DNA of 64,000 bases. Source: JBGLNJ01 sp034434835. GTDB taxonomy: Bacteria > Chloroflexota > Anaerolineae > Fen-1058. The notes below the pieces were generated by a model that was not told the origin of the DNA, ran no database searches, and saw only the letters and a program-made list of their open reading frames with translations. The position numbers and the translations under genes are program-made. This document shows, piece after piece, positions 40,212 through 49,910 of the stretch; the first letter of the stretch is position 1; the number at the start of each line of letters is the position of its first letter. The stretch spans positions 11,949 to 75,948 of the forward strand of contig DAOTXX010000123.1 in assembly GCA_034434835.1 (NCBI GenBank), read 5' to 3'.

Positions 40212-41396
40212 ATGCGACTGGCAGTTGTCACTCCCCTCGACACTCGCTCAACCGGCGTAGCAGATTATAGTCGCGACCTGCTGCCGCACTTGGCCCGGGC
40301 CGCTGGAGAAACCATTACGGTCTACAGTGGAGACGCAATCTTGCCCCCGAACCTTGTGTGCGAAGGTTGGACGTGGCGGCCAATAGGCGAACTAGCCCGG
40401 GATGCACGCCGGTTTGATTTAATCATCTACCAGATGGGGAATAGTCCAGCCCACGATTTCATAACACCATTCCTGCTCAGGCAGCCAGGGCTGGTCGTGT
40501 TGCATGATATATCGCTGCATTACTGTTATGCACGTCAGGTTGTTGCAGGCAGACCTAGCTTGTACTTTCGGGCATTCGGCTTCGGTTATGGCGTGGAGGG
40601 CACACAGTTAGGCTGGCGATATTTACAGCAGGGCGCAACCGTTGCATATCCTGATTACCTGTTAAGTGAGTGGCTGGCGATACGTAGTCCGGGTGTGATC
40701 GTCCATAGTCAACACGCCTTCGAGATTCTTGCCCAGCGTTGTCCGGCGGCACGGATATGGCAAGTGCCTATGCCAATGCCCTTGCCTGCCCTCATATCGA
40801 GAACGGACGCACGCGCGCGTTTGGGCCTGAACGCAGAGGACTTGCTGATCATAATCTTCGGTGTCTTGAATCTGAGCAAGAAGCCATTAGTTGTGTTGGA
40901 CGCACTAAGCCGTCTGCGCGCTGCGCACATCCCGGCGCGAGCGGTTTTTCTTGGGGTGGAAAACTCGCCATTCCGACTCCAGCCCGAGGTAGAAGAGCGA
41001 AGGCTCGAGGCAGACGTGATCCATTTGGGGTATGTTCCAGATTTGGCGACCGCCCGCTTGTGGATGTTTGCCGCAGATGTTGGCGTTGGGCTACGCTCGC
41101 CTTATTGGGGAGAGACTCCATCGTCTGCCTTGCGGATAATGGCGACGGGAACGCCAATGATCGTGAGCGAGGTCGGAGCATTGGTCGAGCTGCCGGATGC
41201 GGCTTGTATCAAGATCGCACCTGACATGCCAGATGAAGCCGGTGCGCTTTACCTTGCTCTCAAACAGCTTTATGAACAACCTGACCGTCGGCAGGCGATG
41301 GGCACTGCCGCTCGTGCCTATGTAGCCGAACGGCATGACCCAGACAAGGTCGCCATTGAATATCTTAAAGTAGTTGATGCCATCATAGACGGCTAA
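40212..41396 (+). CDS. GT4 glycosyltransferase
   Basis: 394 residues, starting 2 bp after the companion protein. GT-B fold: the N-terminal domain opens RLAVVTPLDTRSTGVADYSRDLLPHL, a Rossmann strand with the usual loop of GT4 enzymes, and contains LVVLHDISLHYCY and GVIVHSQHAFEIL. The C-terminal domain has LIIIFGVLNLSKKPLVVLDAL, VIHLGYVPDLATARLWMFAADVGV and TPSSALRIMATGTPMIVSEVGAL, a shifted version of the E-x7-E donor-binding region (the first Glu appears replaced). Paralogous to the next gene (shared GVADYS/GLSDYS, YQ-GNSP). Cytoplasmic transfer from a nucleotide sugar is expected; sugar unknown. Confidence 0.9.
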   Translation: MRLAVVTPLDTRSTGVADYSRDLLPHLARAAGETITVYSGDAILPPNLVCEGWTWRPIGELARDARRFDLIIYQMGNSPAHDFITPFLLRQPGLVVLHDISLHYCYARQVVAGRPSLYFRAFGFGYGVEGTQLGWRYLQQGATVAYPDYLLSEWLAIRSPGVIVHSQHAFEILAQRCPAARIWQVPMPMPLPALISRTDARARLGLNAEDLLIIIFGVLNLSKKPLVVLDALSRLRAAHIPARAVFLGVENSPFRLQPEVEERRLEADVIHLGYVPDLATARLWMFAADVGVGLRSPYWGETPSSALRIMATGTPMIVSEVGALVELPDAACIKIAPDMPDEAGALYLALKQLYEQPDRRQAMGTAARAYVAERHDPDKVAIEYLKVVDAIIDG

Positions 41397-41403
41397 GGAT
41401 AAA

Positions 41404-42624
41404 ATGAAAGCAGGGAACACAAGAATAAACCTGGCCTATATCAGCCCGGTGAATCCAATCCCAAACGGACTATCGGATTACAGTGAGGCTCTTTTACCGG
41501 CCTTGTCCGAGCTCGCCGATATCACTTTGTATAGCGATTGTGGTACGCCTTCTAATCCCTTGATTGCTGAACGATTTGTAACTCGTCCCATTTCATCTCT
41601 CCCACGTTATCGAGCCGAACATGATCTGCGCCTGTATCAGATTGGCAACAGCCCGGATCATCGAAACGCGTTTGATAATCTTCGGCGGCTGCCAGGCATC
41701 GTCACACTCCACGAACCGTTTCTACACCACGGCTTTCTCTCCATTTCGCGGACGCGCTATCGCCGTGAAGTATTCTATGAATTAGGGACCGCTGATGAGA
41801 ACGAGGTAGAACGCTTGATGGCTTTAACCATGAAGGATGACCGTGCCCAGTTGTTGGCGCTCCCTTTGATCGGTCGGATCGTTGATTCGAGTCTAGGAAT
41901 AGTTGTGCATAACCAGACCGCCCGCCGGATGATCGAAGAGCATCGCTTGGCTCGGACGACATTTCGAGATAGCGAGATCACTGTGATTCCGCACCTGATG
42001 CCCATCCCTAGTATATCTTGTCCCGGGGCAAATCGCTCAGAATTGAAACTGCCGACAGAAGCACTAGTTATAGGTATGGCGGGAGTGGTTCATCCCACAA
42101 AAGAGCCTTCTTTGGTGCTACAGGCATTTGCCCAAGCGTCTGCTAACTTGCCTAACGCCTGGTTGGCCTTCATCGGCGCGTTGCCCGTTAATTGTGATCT
42201 GCCGGCCCTTGCGCGGGATCTCGGTATAGCCGACCGCGTGACTTTTTTAGGACGGGTTGACCCAATTGATCGAATGCATCGTGTAATAGCAGCCTGTGAC
42301 CTACTCGTTAACTTGCGCCAACCGACCATTGGCGAAACATCCGGCACAGCTTTGCGAGCCATGGCATTAGGACGACCGCTCATTGTGCGTAATGTCGGAT
42401 GGTATAGTGAATTGCCAGACGGAACATGCCTCAAAATTAGCCCGACGGCTGGTGTGGCCGAGTTAGCTTCGGTCATACTCGTGTTAGGAACGTCTCCCGA
42501 TACTCGCCAAAGTATGGGAGAACAGGCTCGCCGCTATGTTCAAACTGAATGTAACGTTGCGACGGTGGCTCGGCGCTACGCAGATTTCTTGAAGAGCGTG
42601 TATGAACGGGTGACAGTGTGTTGA
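41404..42624 (+). CDS. GT4 glycosyltransferase (paralogue of previous)
   Basis: 406 residues; AAGGA just before the ATG. Similar to the preceding enzyme: INLAYISPVNPIPNGLSDYSEALLPAL, LRLYQIGNSPDHRNAFDNL, GIVTLHEPFLHHGF, GIVVHNQTARRMIEEHRL, then ALVIGMAGVVHPTKEPSLVLQAF, RVTFLGRVDPIDRMHRVIAACDLLVNLRQPTIGETSGTALRAMALGRPLIV. The donor-site glutamate of the loop is present as GETSGT. Tandem duplication of the pair is likely. It overlaps the next gene by a few bases. Confidence 0.9.
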   Translation: MKAGNTRINLAYISPVNPIPNGLSDYSEALLPALSELADITLYSDCGTPSNPLIAERFVTRPISSLPRYRAEHDLRLYQIGNSPDHRNAFDNLRRLPGIVTLHEPFLHHGFLSISRTRYRREVFYELGTADENEVERLMALTMKDDRAQLLALPLIGRIVDSSLGIVVHNQTARRMIEEHRLARTTFRDSEITVIPHLMPIPSISCPGANRSELKLPTEALVIGMAGVVHPTKEPSLVLQAFAQASANLPNAWLAFIGALPVNCDLPALARDLGIADRVTFLGRVDPIDRMHRVIAACDLLVNLRQPTIGETSGTALRAMALGRPLIVRNVGWYSELPDGTCLKISPTAGVAELASVILVLGTSPDTRQSMGEQARRYVQTECNVATVARRYADFLKSVYERVTVC

Positions 42625-44726
42625 TTATTCCTGTTGTCGTTTGGGCCCTGTGCCTCTGGACCGGCTATGGGCTTTTTCAACTCATCGGCCCCAGGAACCT
42701 GAGGCTCGACGTTCCTGGTGGGTTGTTCCTGTACGGCATAGCCGGGGCATTGATCCTTGGCTGGATCGCCTTAGTCACAGCAGAAATGGGGACGTTTTCG
42801 GCTCTCGCGATTACGCTCTTGGGCACACTTGTGGGCACAATTGGCTGGTTAGCGACACATCGTCGGGGCGCACGTGTGAGACTTGATTTCACCAGGAGCA
42901 ATCGAACCGAAAAGATTTTCCTGGTCGCACTAATCATCCTGACAGGCGTGTTGTATTTTCGCCCACACGAGTTCATCTTCGGGGGGGCAGATGCAGGTGT
43001 GTACGTCAATCTGGGCGCACAGCTCTCGCGCTCCGGCCACTGGGTGATTTTCAATCCCGACCTGGCAGCGATTCCGTCAGCCGACTATCCCATGCTGTTC
43101 CGTGAGCAGCCACCCAACCAGATCCCGCGTTATTACCAGTTGCCAGGTTTCTACATCGCTGACAGCAACGCTGGAATGATCATCCCACAATTCTATCCGC
43201 TTCACACCATCTGGCTGGCAATAGCTCACGGTTTGGGAGGTGTGTGGGCCAATCTGTTCATGACGCCGTTGTGGGGCATATTAGGAGTGCTGGCGTTCTA
43301 CTTTGCCGTGCGCGAAACTTTTGCGATGCCACTAGCCACGCTAGCATCCAGCCTTCTCGCGCTCACACCGCTCCAAATTTGGTTTGCCCGTTATCCAACC
43401 GCTGAAGTCCTGACACAGTTCTTGATGTTCAGCGGTTTGTATGCTTTTGCCCGATATGCCCGTCATGGAGAAAAGTGGGCAGCCATTCTTGCAGGCCTTG
43501 CTCTGGGACAGGTGATGTTGGCCCGGCTGGATACTTATTTTGTTCTAGGAGCGCTCATTGTATATCCCGCCTTCCTGTATCTGCGCGGAAAACTTGACCA
43601 GCGGTTCTGGTATTTTGCGCTGCCGATGCTGGCGATGGGCGCTCATTCTCTCATTCATGCGGTATGGCAAGGTTGGCCCTACTTTTATAATGTCTATTCG
43701 GGAGGTGCATCGCTCTTGCCCCTGCTCCCGGCGATTCTCGGTGGACTGGCTTTAGTTACTGTAGCATTTGCGATTTTTGCTCGAACCCTCGTGCGCCGCT
43801 CGGGTTGGGAAGCGCATGTCCAGTCTGGCTGGCGTGTACTATTGCTAACGGTTTCAGTCAGCCTGATGCTGCTGGCGCTTTACGCTTATTTTGTGTTGCC
43901 GCTCCAGGCTGATCCGACGCGCAAGGTTTTTTACTGGTACGCCCAGCACGATATTCCAGACGTTGAGCCTTACAACCTAGTTCGAATGGGATGGTATCTT
44001 TCGCCATTGGGCGTGGCGCTGGGAGTGCTGGGTATGGCGCTGCTCGTGCGCGAACAATTAACGGAGCACACGTGGCTCTTGATCGGAGTGGGCGTTTTCT
44101 TTTCGGTTTTGTATCTATATCGAACATTCAACAATCCGCACCATGTTTACGTGATGCGGCGGTATGTCCCGATGGTCATTCCGACCTTTGCGCTGGGCAT
44201 TGCTTACAGCCTGATCCGACTGGCCGGCTTGCGGCCGTTTGGACGATGGGTCAGCATCGGATTGACAATAACTCAAGTGGCTTTGCTGTTATATGCCGGA
44301 CGGATTATCATACGGCAAATAGATTACAGGGGAGGCATTGAGCAATTCCAGGTCCTTTCCAGCTTGGTGCCAGATCGGGCGATCGTCTTGTTCAACGATA
44401 ACCGGCCGGTGGGAACAGCAGGGATCTTTGGCACTCCGTTGGCTTACCTGGATGGCTATACTGTCATTGACCTGCAGGAAGATCGGATTGATCTCACCCG
44501 ATTGGACGCTCTGATCATGGACTGGCTGGCCGAGCAGCGTCCTGTGGTTGTTATTGAGGGCCCATCACGTGTCGCCGGGTTATGTGACCGCTGGCAGTGC
44601 AATCATCTGGGTACGACTAGGTTCGATACGCCTCTGTTAGAATCGTCTTACGAGCATTTTCCTAAAGCGGTTGTTCACATGCGGTACAACCTTGAGCTTT
44701 ACCTGGTCAAGTCGGTGCAACTGTAG
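42618..44726 (+). CDS. Large GT-C-type membrane protein
   Basis: 702 residues from GTG at 42618 or TTG at 42621, overlapping the preceding stop. About twelve hydrophobic segments. After two helices the outer loop reads EFIFGGADAGVYVNLGAQLSRSGHW, in the position of the acidic motif of GT-C enzymes. FYPLHTIWLAIAHGLGG, WFARYPTAEVLTQFLMFSGLYAF and LDTYFVLGALIVYP follow. The end is a soluble domain with RAIVLFNDNRPVGTAG and PVVVIEGPSRV. It is similar in layout to the PMT-type proteins of the locus but with a large N-terminal unit. It probably uses polyprenyl-linked sugars. Confidence 0.8.
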   Translation: MLIIPVVVWALCLWTGYGLFQLIGPRNLRLDVPGGLFLYGIAGALILGWIALVTAEMGTFSALAITLLGTLVGTIGWLATHRRGARVRLDFTRSNRTEKIFLVALIILTGVLYFRPHEFIFGGADAGVYVNLGAQLSRSGHWVIFNPDLAAIPSADYPMLFREQPPNQIPRYYQLPGFYIADSNAGMIIPQFYPLHTIWLAIAHGLGGVWANLFMTPLWGILGVLAFYFAVRETFAMPLATLASSLLALTPLQIWFARYPTAEVLTQFLMFSGLYAFARYARHGEKWAAILAGLALGQVMLARLDTYFVLGALIVYPAFLYLRGKLDQRFWYFALPMLAMGAHSLIHAVWQGWPYFYNVYSGGASLLPLLPAILGGLALVTVAFAIFARTLVRRSGWEAHVQSGWRVLLLTVSVSLMLLALYAYFVLPLQADPTRKVFYWYAQHDIPDVEPYNLVRMGWYLSPLGVALGVLGMALLVREQLTEHTWLLIGVGVFFSVLYLYRTFNNPHHVYVMRRYVPMVIPTFALGIAYSLIRLAGLRPFGRWVSIGLTITQVALLLYAGRIIIRQIDYRGGIEQFQVLSSLVPDRAIVLFNDNRPVGTAGIFGTPLAYLDGYTVIDLQEDRIDLTRLDALIMDWLAEQRPVVVIEGPSRVAGLCDRWQCNHLGTTRFDTPLLESSYEHFPKAVVHMRYNLELYLVKSVQL

Positions 44727-44766
44727 TGGGAGATATTGGATTGCACACACATTGTTCGGAGGAAAG

Positions 44767-45282
44767 ATGATATCGTCCGCAGATTCAACCGTTGACAACC
44801 CGACCGAGGAACTGCCTGATGGTGTCATCGAAATTCATGATCCCGAGATTGATCCGGCCCAGATCATGGAGCAAATTCGTGACCGAGTTCGTCAGCGGCG
44901 CAAAGAATCAGATTATCCCCGCCGAATGTTGCCGATGTTTGGCGCTGCGGCGTATCCTGGAGAACCAGAAAAGGGGGACCCGGAACTGTATTACCATCTT
45001 CGCCAGGCAAACGAGCTTTACTATCAGATCGGGGTCGAGGCTACGCTCGCGTCGTCGCCAGCAACTCGATTGCCGATTTTAGGACCTGTATGGAAGCTAA
45101 TCAGGCGAGAGGCGCACAACCTGGTGCTCTTTTACCTGGGCAAGTTGACGCAGCAACAGGTGACAGTTAACCGACACTTGGTTAGCACACTCAACAGGAT
45201 GGTGGTGCAAATGCAAGAGCAACAGGCAGAAATCAAGACATTGCGCCAAGAGCTTGAGCAATTGCAACAGGCATCGAAATAG
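44767..45282 (+). CDS. Small coiled-coil protein preceding a GT4 gene (companion family, copy 2)
   Basis: 171 residues; CGGAGG precedes the ATG. Layout: acidic head, then VIEIHDPEIDPAQIMEQIRD with RVRQRRKES; a linker with DPELYYHLRQANELYYQ; the core LPILGPVWKLIRREAHNLVL and FYLGKLTQQQVTVNRHLV; then a coiled coil (NRMVVQMQEQQAEIKTLRQE). Head and core match copy 3 at 46531, and the core matches copy 1. It ends 14 bp before a GT4 gene. The middle looks like a membrane-surface amphipathic helix and the tail like a dimerising coil. No catalytic residues are evident. Confidence 0.8.
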   Translation: MISSADSTVDNPTEELPDGVIEIHDPEIDPAQIMEQIRDRVRQRRKESDYPRRMLPMFGAAAYPGEPEKGDPELYYHLRQANELYYQIGVEATLASSPATRLPILGPVWKLIRREAHNLVLFYLGKLTQQQVTVNRHLVSTLNRMVVQMQEQQAEIKTLRQELEQLQQASK

Positions 45283-45296
45283 GCAGTTAAAGAACG

Positions 45297-46499
45297 ATGA
45301 AAGTCGCGATTGTGGTTCCCCGCTACGGGCCGGATGTATTGGGAGGGGCAGAATCCCAGGCGCGGGGATTTGCCGAAGAGATTGCGCGTCGAGGATGGCC
45401 TGTGGAGGTGTGGACGACCTGTGTCCGCAGCCTATACACATGGGAGAACGTTTATCCTGCAGGTCATTCAGAGGAGCAAGGAGTCGTTGTCCGCCGCTTT
45501 CCTATCACTCAATATGACCCTATCCGCCAAGCCGAACTATACAGTCGAATAGGCTCGCGGGGTTTTCTCACCGCGGACGACCAATATGCCTGGTTGGAAA
45601 GTGGCGCTCATAGCGCCCGGTTATACGAGCATGTGGCCCGGTATGCCGCTGAGTTTGACGTGCTGGTTGTGCTGCCTTACGCGATGCCGTTGGCGCATTA
45701 TGCGGCCTGGACCGCTCCTGCGCGAGTCGTGATGTGGCCGTGCTTACACGATGAGCCGATCGTGTACACCGAGCCAGTTCACCTCCTGTTGACAAGTGTT
45801 TGGGGCGTCATGTTTAACTCGCCCGAAGAGAGTAACTTGGCGCTTCGTTTGGGCGTGCGGCTAAATCATTATGCCGTCCTAGGAGAGGGTGTCACTTTGA
45901 TTTGCCCTGAGAGTAATTCAGATGAACACATGGTGCAGCCTCATGTCCTACTATATGCCGGGCGCCTGGAGGAAGGAAAGAACCTGTCCTTGCTTTACAA
46001 TTATGTCCGTCGCTATGCCGATGAAGGCAGACACATTCGATTGGTCGTGCTCGGACAGGGACCCGCCAAGCCCCCCCGGCATCCAGCCTTTGAGTATCGT
46101 GGTTTCGTGCCTGAAGAAGAGAAAGCCTCTGTTTATGCCTCGGCGCTGGCTTTATGCCAACCTTCGCTGAATGAGAGCTTTTCTTTGACAATCATGGAAT
46201 CATGGTTGGCAACCCGGCCAGTCTTGGTGCATGCTGATTGTGCGGTGACCCGGGGGCATGTCCATCGCAGCAAAGGCGGACTGTGGTTCCGCACCTATGA
46301 GGAATTCGTATGCGCCATCGAGTGGCTACAGGCCCATCCTGATCTTGCGGCTCGCATGGGGCGGAATGGACGGCAATATGTGTTGGCCAACTATTCCTGG
46401 TCGGCTGTTGTGAACCGATTTAAATCCCTGGTTCAGCGTTGGAAAGACCAGGATGCCCAGGTCGCCAATAAGCATCGAGCGGCTGTGAAAATGGATTGA
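45297..46499 (+). CDS. GT4 glycosyltransferase
   Basis: 400 residues, ATG 14 bp after companion copy 2. N-terminal: VAIVVPRYGPDVLGGAESQARGFAEEIARRGWPVEVWTT, the classic GG-E loop of GT4. Middle: VLVVLPYAMPLAHYAAW and VWGVMFNSPEESNLALRLG. C-terminal: VLLYAGRLEEGKNLSLLYNYV, FEYRGFVPEEEKASVYASALALCQPSLNESFSLTIMESWLATRPVL, with the E-x7-E region (NESFSLTIMES) intact. A retaining glycosyltransferase using a nucleotide sugar in the cytoplasm; donor and acceptor unknown. Confidence 0.92.
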   Translation: MKVAIVVPRYGPDVLGGAESQARGFAEEIARRGWPVEVWTTCVRSLYTWENVYPAGHSEEQGVVVRRFPITQYDPIRQAELYSRIGSRGFLTADDQYAWLESGAHSARLYEHVARYAAEFDVLVVLPYAMPLAHYAAWTAPARVVMWPCLHDEPIVYTEPVHLLLTSVWGVMFNSPEESNLALRLGVRLNHYAVLGEGVTLICPESNSDEHMVQPHVLLYAGRLEEGKNLSLLYNYVRRYADEGRHIRLVVLGQGPAKPPRHPAFEYRGFVPEEEKASVYASALALCQPSLNESFSLTIMESWLATRPVLVHADCAVTRGHVHRSKGGLWFRTYEEFVCAIEWLQAHPDLAARMGRNGRQYVLANYSWSAVVNRFKSLVQRWKDQDAQVANKHRAAVKMD

Positions 46500-46530
46500 C
46501 CAGAAATCCTATTAGTTTGGTGAGATCGAG

Positions 46531-47064
46531 ATGGATAAACAAGACGATCTGAATGGAATGATCGAGATCCATGATGAGCAGATTGATGCACAAGACATTG
46601 TGCACCGGATTCGCGCCAATATCCACACGCGGCACGAGGTGGCACAGGCGCAAGGCCTAGACTTTGATGCTTTTGTGGAGGGACAGTATCCCGAAGGCAA
46701 AAGACATTTTGATAAGGTGGTGTATCACAATCTGCGGCGCGCGAACGCTACCTATGACGGTATTACCGTAAAGAAATATGTCAGTCCGCGCTCGGTGCCG
46801 CTCGTGGGAAAGTTGGTTCAACGCCTGCGCGGCGTGGCGCACGATCTGGTGATTTACTACGTCAATATGTTGGGCAGCAGACAAATGCTGTTCAATGGAG
46901 CGCTGGTTCACCTGCTCAACAGCCTGATGGAAGGCCTGGAGCAAGATGCCGCGCACAATGCGCAAGAGTTGGCGGCCTTGCAGGCACAAGTGCGGGCATT
47001 GCGCGCCCAGGTTGCAGAATTGCAGCAGGCTCGTGGTGTGATCTCTGACCACGTTGAGGATTGA
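46531..47064 (+). CDS. Small coiled-coil protein preceding a GT4 gene (companion family, copy 3)
   Basis: 177 residues, 31 bp after the preceding GT4. Head: DLNGMIEIHDEQIDAQDIVH followed by RIRANIHTRHEVAQ. Linker: GKRHFDKVVYHNLRRANATYDG. Core: SVPLVGKLVQRLRGVAHDLVI and YYVNMLGSRQMLFNGALVHLLN. Tail: long Ala/Gln/Leu coil (QELAALQAQVRALRAQVAEL). Head, linker (NLRRAN against HLRQAN) and core correspond to copy 2. The next GT4 gene starts 27 bp downstream. The repeated association with GT4 enzymes suggests a dedicated adaptor. Confidence 0.8.
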   Translation: MDKQDDLNGMIEIHDEQIDAQDIVHRIRANIHTRHEVAQAQGLDFDAFVEGQYPEGKRHFDKVVYHNLRRANATYDGITVKKYVSPRSVPLVGKLVQRLRGVAHDLVIYYVNMLGSRQMLFNGALVHLLNSLMEGLEQDAAHNAQELAALQAQVRALRAQVAELQQARGVISDHVED

Positions 47065-47091
47065 ACAGGCATCGGTTTCTGGGGAGGCATT

Positions 47092-48168
47092 GTGGGGGTT
47101 CGTGCTATTCATCAGGTCATGCCTGGTTTTGTCTATGGAGATGCCCTGGGCAATCAGGCGTTTCGCATCCGAGAGTTATTGCGCCAGTGGGGTTTCAAGT
47201 CGCAAGTCTATGCACAGTATCGGGACACGCGCATCGCCGATTCGGGTTTGGATTATGAGCACTACCATCCTCATCCGGACAATGTGTTGATCTATCATCA
47301 CTCGATCGGCTCGCCCATTGCCGAGTTTGTGCGAAACCTGTCCGACCGCGTCGTGATGTATTATCACAACATCACACCAGCGGCCTTTTTTCGCGAGCTG
47401 AATCCCGAGTTAGCCGAATTACTCGACCGGGGCCGTCGGGAGCTGGAGTGGTTTAGGGGGGCACCGTTCGCGCTGGCGGCATCCGAGTACAATCGGCAAG
47501 AACTGCTCGCGCTGGGCATCGAACAAGTCAAAGTCTTGCCGTACTTTGTGTACCTGGATGAGCTAATTGCTTCAGCATCTAGTCCGGCCGGGCGCGAGGT
47601 CGCGGCCCGTTATGCGGATGGATGGATCAATATCTTGTTTGTCGGGCGAGTGGCTCCGCACAAGCGGCAGGACGATCTCATTCGCGCCTTCAACTATTAC
47701 CACCGGTTGGTGAATCCTCGATCCCGGTTGATCCTGATCGGCTCCGAGGCTAATGCGCCAGGCTACCGCCTTGAGCTGGAATCGCTCATGGATATTCTGG
47801 GGCTTGAGCATGTGCACCTTCCTGGCTCAGTTGGGCTGCGTGAGGGCCTGGGCGGCTATTACAAGGCGGCGAGTGTGTTCCTGTGCTTGAGCGAGCACGA
47901 AGGCTTTTGTGTTCCACTGATGGAAGCGATGGCCTTTGATGTACCGGTGATCGCCTACAACGCGACCGGCGTCCCTTACGCGATGGACGGCGCGGGGGTT
48001 CTCGTAAACCGCAAGCGTTACGATGTGATCGGTGAGTTGATAGACCTCGTCGTGAATGATGTAACTTTGAAACAACGCATTGTGGAGCGCCAGCGCGCGC
48101 GGCTGGCAGAGCTTGCGCCAGAGCGTGTGGCTGCTCAATTGCGAGCGCTGATCGAGCGTTGGGCGTAA
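47092..48168 (+). CDS. GT4 glycosyltransferase
   Basis: 358 residues from a GTG at 47092, with GGGGAGG upstream. N-terminal GVRAIHQVMPGFVYGDALGNQ with VLIYHHSIGSPIAEF and VVMYYHNITPAAFF. The C-terminal domain has INILFVGRVAPHKRQDDLIRAF, HVHLPGSVGLREGLGGYYKAASVFLCLSEHEGFCVPLMEAMAFDVPVIAYN, with the complete E-x7-E motif (EHEGFCVPLMEA). The substrate is unknown. The 137 bp after it contain no recognised site. Confidence 0.93.
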   Translation: MGVRAIHQVMPGFVYGDALGNQAFRIRELLRQWGFKSQVYAQYRDTRIADSGLDYEHYHPHPDNVLIYHHSIGSPIAEFVRNLSDRVVMYYHNITPAAFFRELNPELAELLDRGRRELEWFRGAPFALAASEYNRQELLALGIEQVKVLPYFVYLDELIASASSPAGREVAARYADGWINILFVGRVAPHKRQDDLIRAFNYYHRLVNPRSRLILIGSEANAPGYRLELESLMDILGLEHVHLPGSVGLREGLGGYYKAASVFLCLSEHEGFCVPLMEAMAFDVPVIAYNATGVPYAMDGAGVLVNRKRYDVIGELIDLVVNDVTLKQRIVERQRARLAELAPERVAAQLRALIERWA

Positions 48169-48305
48169 TGGTGATTTGTTTCTCATAAGATGGAAAAGAC
48201 ACACTCACGAGTCTACGGACAAAACAAGAGACCTATTTGCTCTTGAGGTGGAGAGGAACCTGGTGTGCGTGGCCAGCCAACAAAGTAGTGATTGAGAGGC
48301 AACCT

Positions 48306-49682
48306 ATGAGTTGGATGCAGAAGGTCAAGTCGCTGCTTTATAGATTTCTCAGGCCCATCGCAGTTTGGTTCTATGATTGGCTCAAGAGTGATATGCCAGA
48401 TGGACTCCAAGCCCTTCCGGGACGAGTCAACAACAGCCCATCTGTTAGGCTTATTGATAATCTTGACGATTTGGACGCTGAACTATTGGAGGTTGACCAA
48501 GCGTTTCAGATATCAGACGATGAAGGGCGAAAAAGACTGGCGCAAATCCGCTATCAGCTCAAAGGGGATTTCCCCGCCGATCCATACTCACCAGAATATG
48601 CTGCTGCCCAGATGCAGATGTATTCGGCCCTATCTGGACGTACTGCTTATGACCCTTGGATCAATGAACATTCATCTTTCGATCTCGGACAGGCAAAGTG
48701 GTCACCGTTCCCGTATTTCACTCATAGTCCTACAACTGTTGGCGACCAACTCATTGCGCAGGGGTTCCTTATTCGTGCTATGAATCTCCGCCCAGGGGCG
48801 CGTGTTATCGAATTCGGGCCAGGCTGGGGCAATATCACCTTGCACCTGGCGCAAATGGGGTACCGCGTTACGGCGGTCGAGATCGAGAAGGATTTTGTAG
48901 AACTCATCCGCAGTCGCGCCAGCACTCTGGGCGTGGAGGTCAATTTGGTCAACCAAGATATGCTATTGTTCCAGCCATCCGAACAATACGATGCTGCCTT
49001 GTTCTTCGAGAGCTTTCATCATTGTGTCGATCATCTTCGTCTATTGCGGAATCTCGGTATAATGATTGCGCCGGATGGCCTAATTGCTTTTGCAAGTGAG
49101 CCTATTGGCGATTACCCATACCCCTGGGGATTTGTTAGGTCGGATGGCCTCACACTGTGGTCAATTCGCAGGTTCGGTTGGTTTGAATTGGGGTTTGACT
49201 CATCCTACTTTTTGCGAACACTTTTATTATTCGGCTGGTTACCGCGTCGCCATACGAGTGATGTGACACCTATGGCTGATGTCATCATCGCCCGTAAGAG
49301 TCAGGGCTACTACAATCCATGTGAACTCACCTTGCCACCTGATGAAGCGATAACTTGGGCCTCGCCCGAGCCTGGACATCGTTTCACAACAGCTAAGTCT
49401 ATAATGAGCTGCGTACAATCCTGTTCAATCAGGGCCATAGAGTTTTGTCTAAGCAATTTCGCGCCATTCGAACTAAAAGTAACACTTGGTGCTGGCAGAA
49501 CCGTCCGTCAAGTGAAATTGGCCGGCCAATCGCAAAAGGCCCTCGTCTGTGTTGAACCGAATGATTGGCAAGGTCAAGTGACAATTTGCAGCCAAACTTG
49601 GTGCCCGGCCAAGGTCTATGGCACTACTGATCAACGCACACTTGGTGTAGCTGTGCACTGGTTACGTCTGTCGGAAGAGTGA
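48306..49682 (+). CDS. SAM-dependent methyltransferase with amphipathic N-terminus
   Basis: 458 residues from the ATG at 48306 (GAGAGG upstream). Residues 5-28 (QKVKSLLYRFLRPIAVWFYDW) form a basic amphipathic helix likely to sit on the membrane. Rossmann methyltransferase: motif I VIEFGPGWG (167-175), VTAVEIEKDF, LVNQDMLLF and ALFFESFHHCVDH. An about 120-residue C-terminal beta domain follows, with several cysteines. Within a glycan locus it may methylate a sugar, for example as a terminal cap recognised by the Wzt-like ATPase. No gene is seen in the 228 bp after it (49683-49910). Confidence 0.85.
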   Translation: MSWMQKVKSLLYRFLRPIAVWFYDWLKSDMPDGLQALPGRVNNSPSVRLIDNLDDLDAELLEVDQAFQISDDEGRKRLAQIRYQLKGDFPADPYSPEYAAAQMQMYSALSGRTAYDPWINEHSSFDLGQAKWSPFPYFTHSPTTVGDQLIAQGFLIRAMNLRPGARVIEFGPGWGNITLHLAQMGYRVTAVEIEKDFVELIRSRASTLGVEVNLVNQDMLLFQPSEQYDAALFFESFHHCVDHLRLLRNLGIMIAPDGLIAFASEPIGDYPYPWGFVRSDGLTLWSIRRFGWFELGFDSSYFLRTLLLFGWLPRRHTSDVTPMADVIIARKSQGYYNPCELTLPPDEAITWASPEPGHRFTTAKSIMSCVQSCSIRAIEFCLSNFAPFELKVTLGAGRTVRQVKLAGQSQKALVCVEPNDWQGQVTICSQTWCPAKVYGTTDQRTLGVAVHWLRLSEE

Positions 49683-49910
49683 TCTCGTCAGCCGACCGGC
49701 GTTTCAGACTGGACCAAGTATACCGATTCGTGGGGGACTTTTGCGCTATTGCATTGTGCTCTTGGATGTCTTAAGATTGGCAGGATGGAACATTGGTCAC
49801 AACTCGTATCTTGCTATCGTTTTCTTGAGCGGCGATTAGCAGCCAGAAAAGATAGACGGAGAAAGTACAAGAGGCATTGCAGCCTTAGTGGTGACTGTTA
49901 GAGTCGAGGT

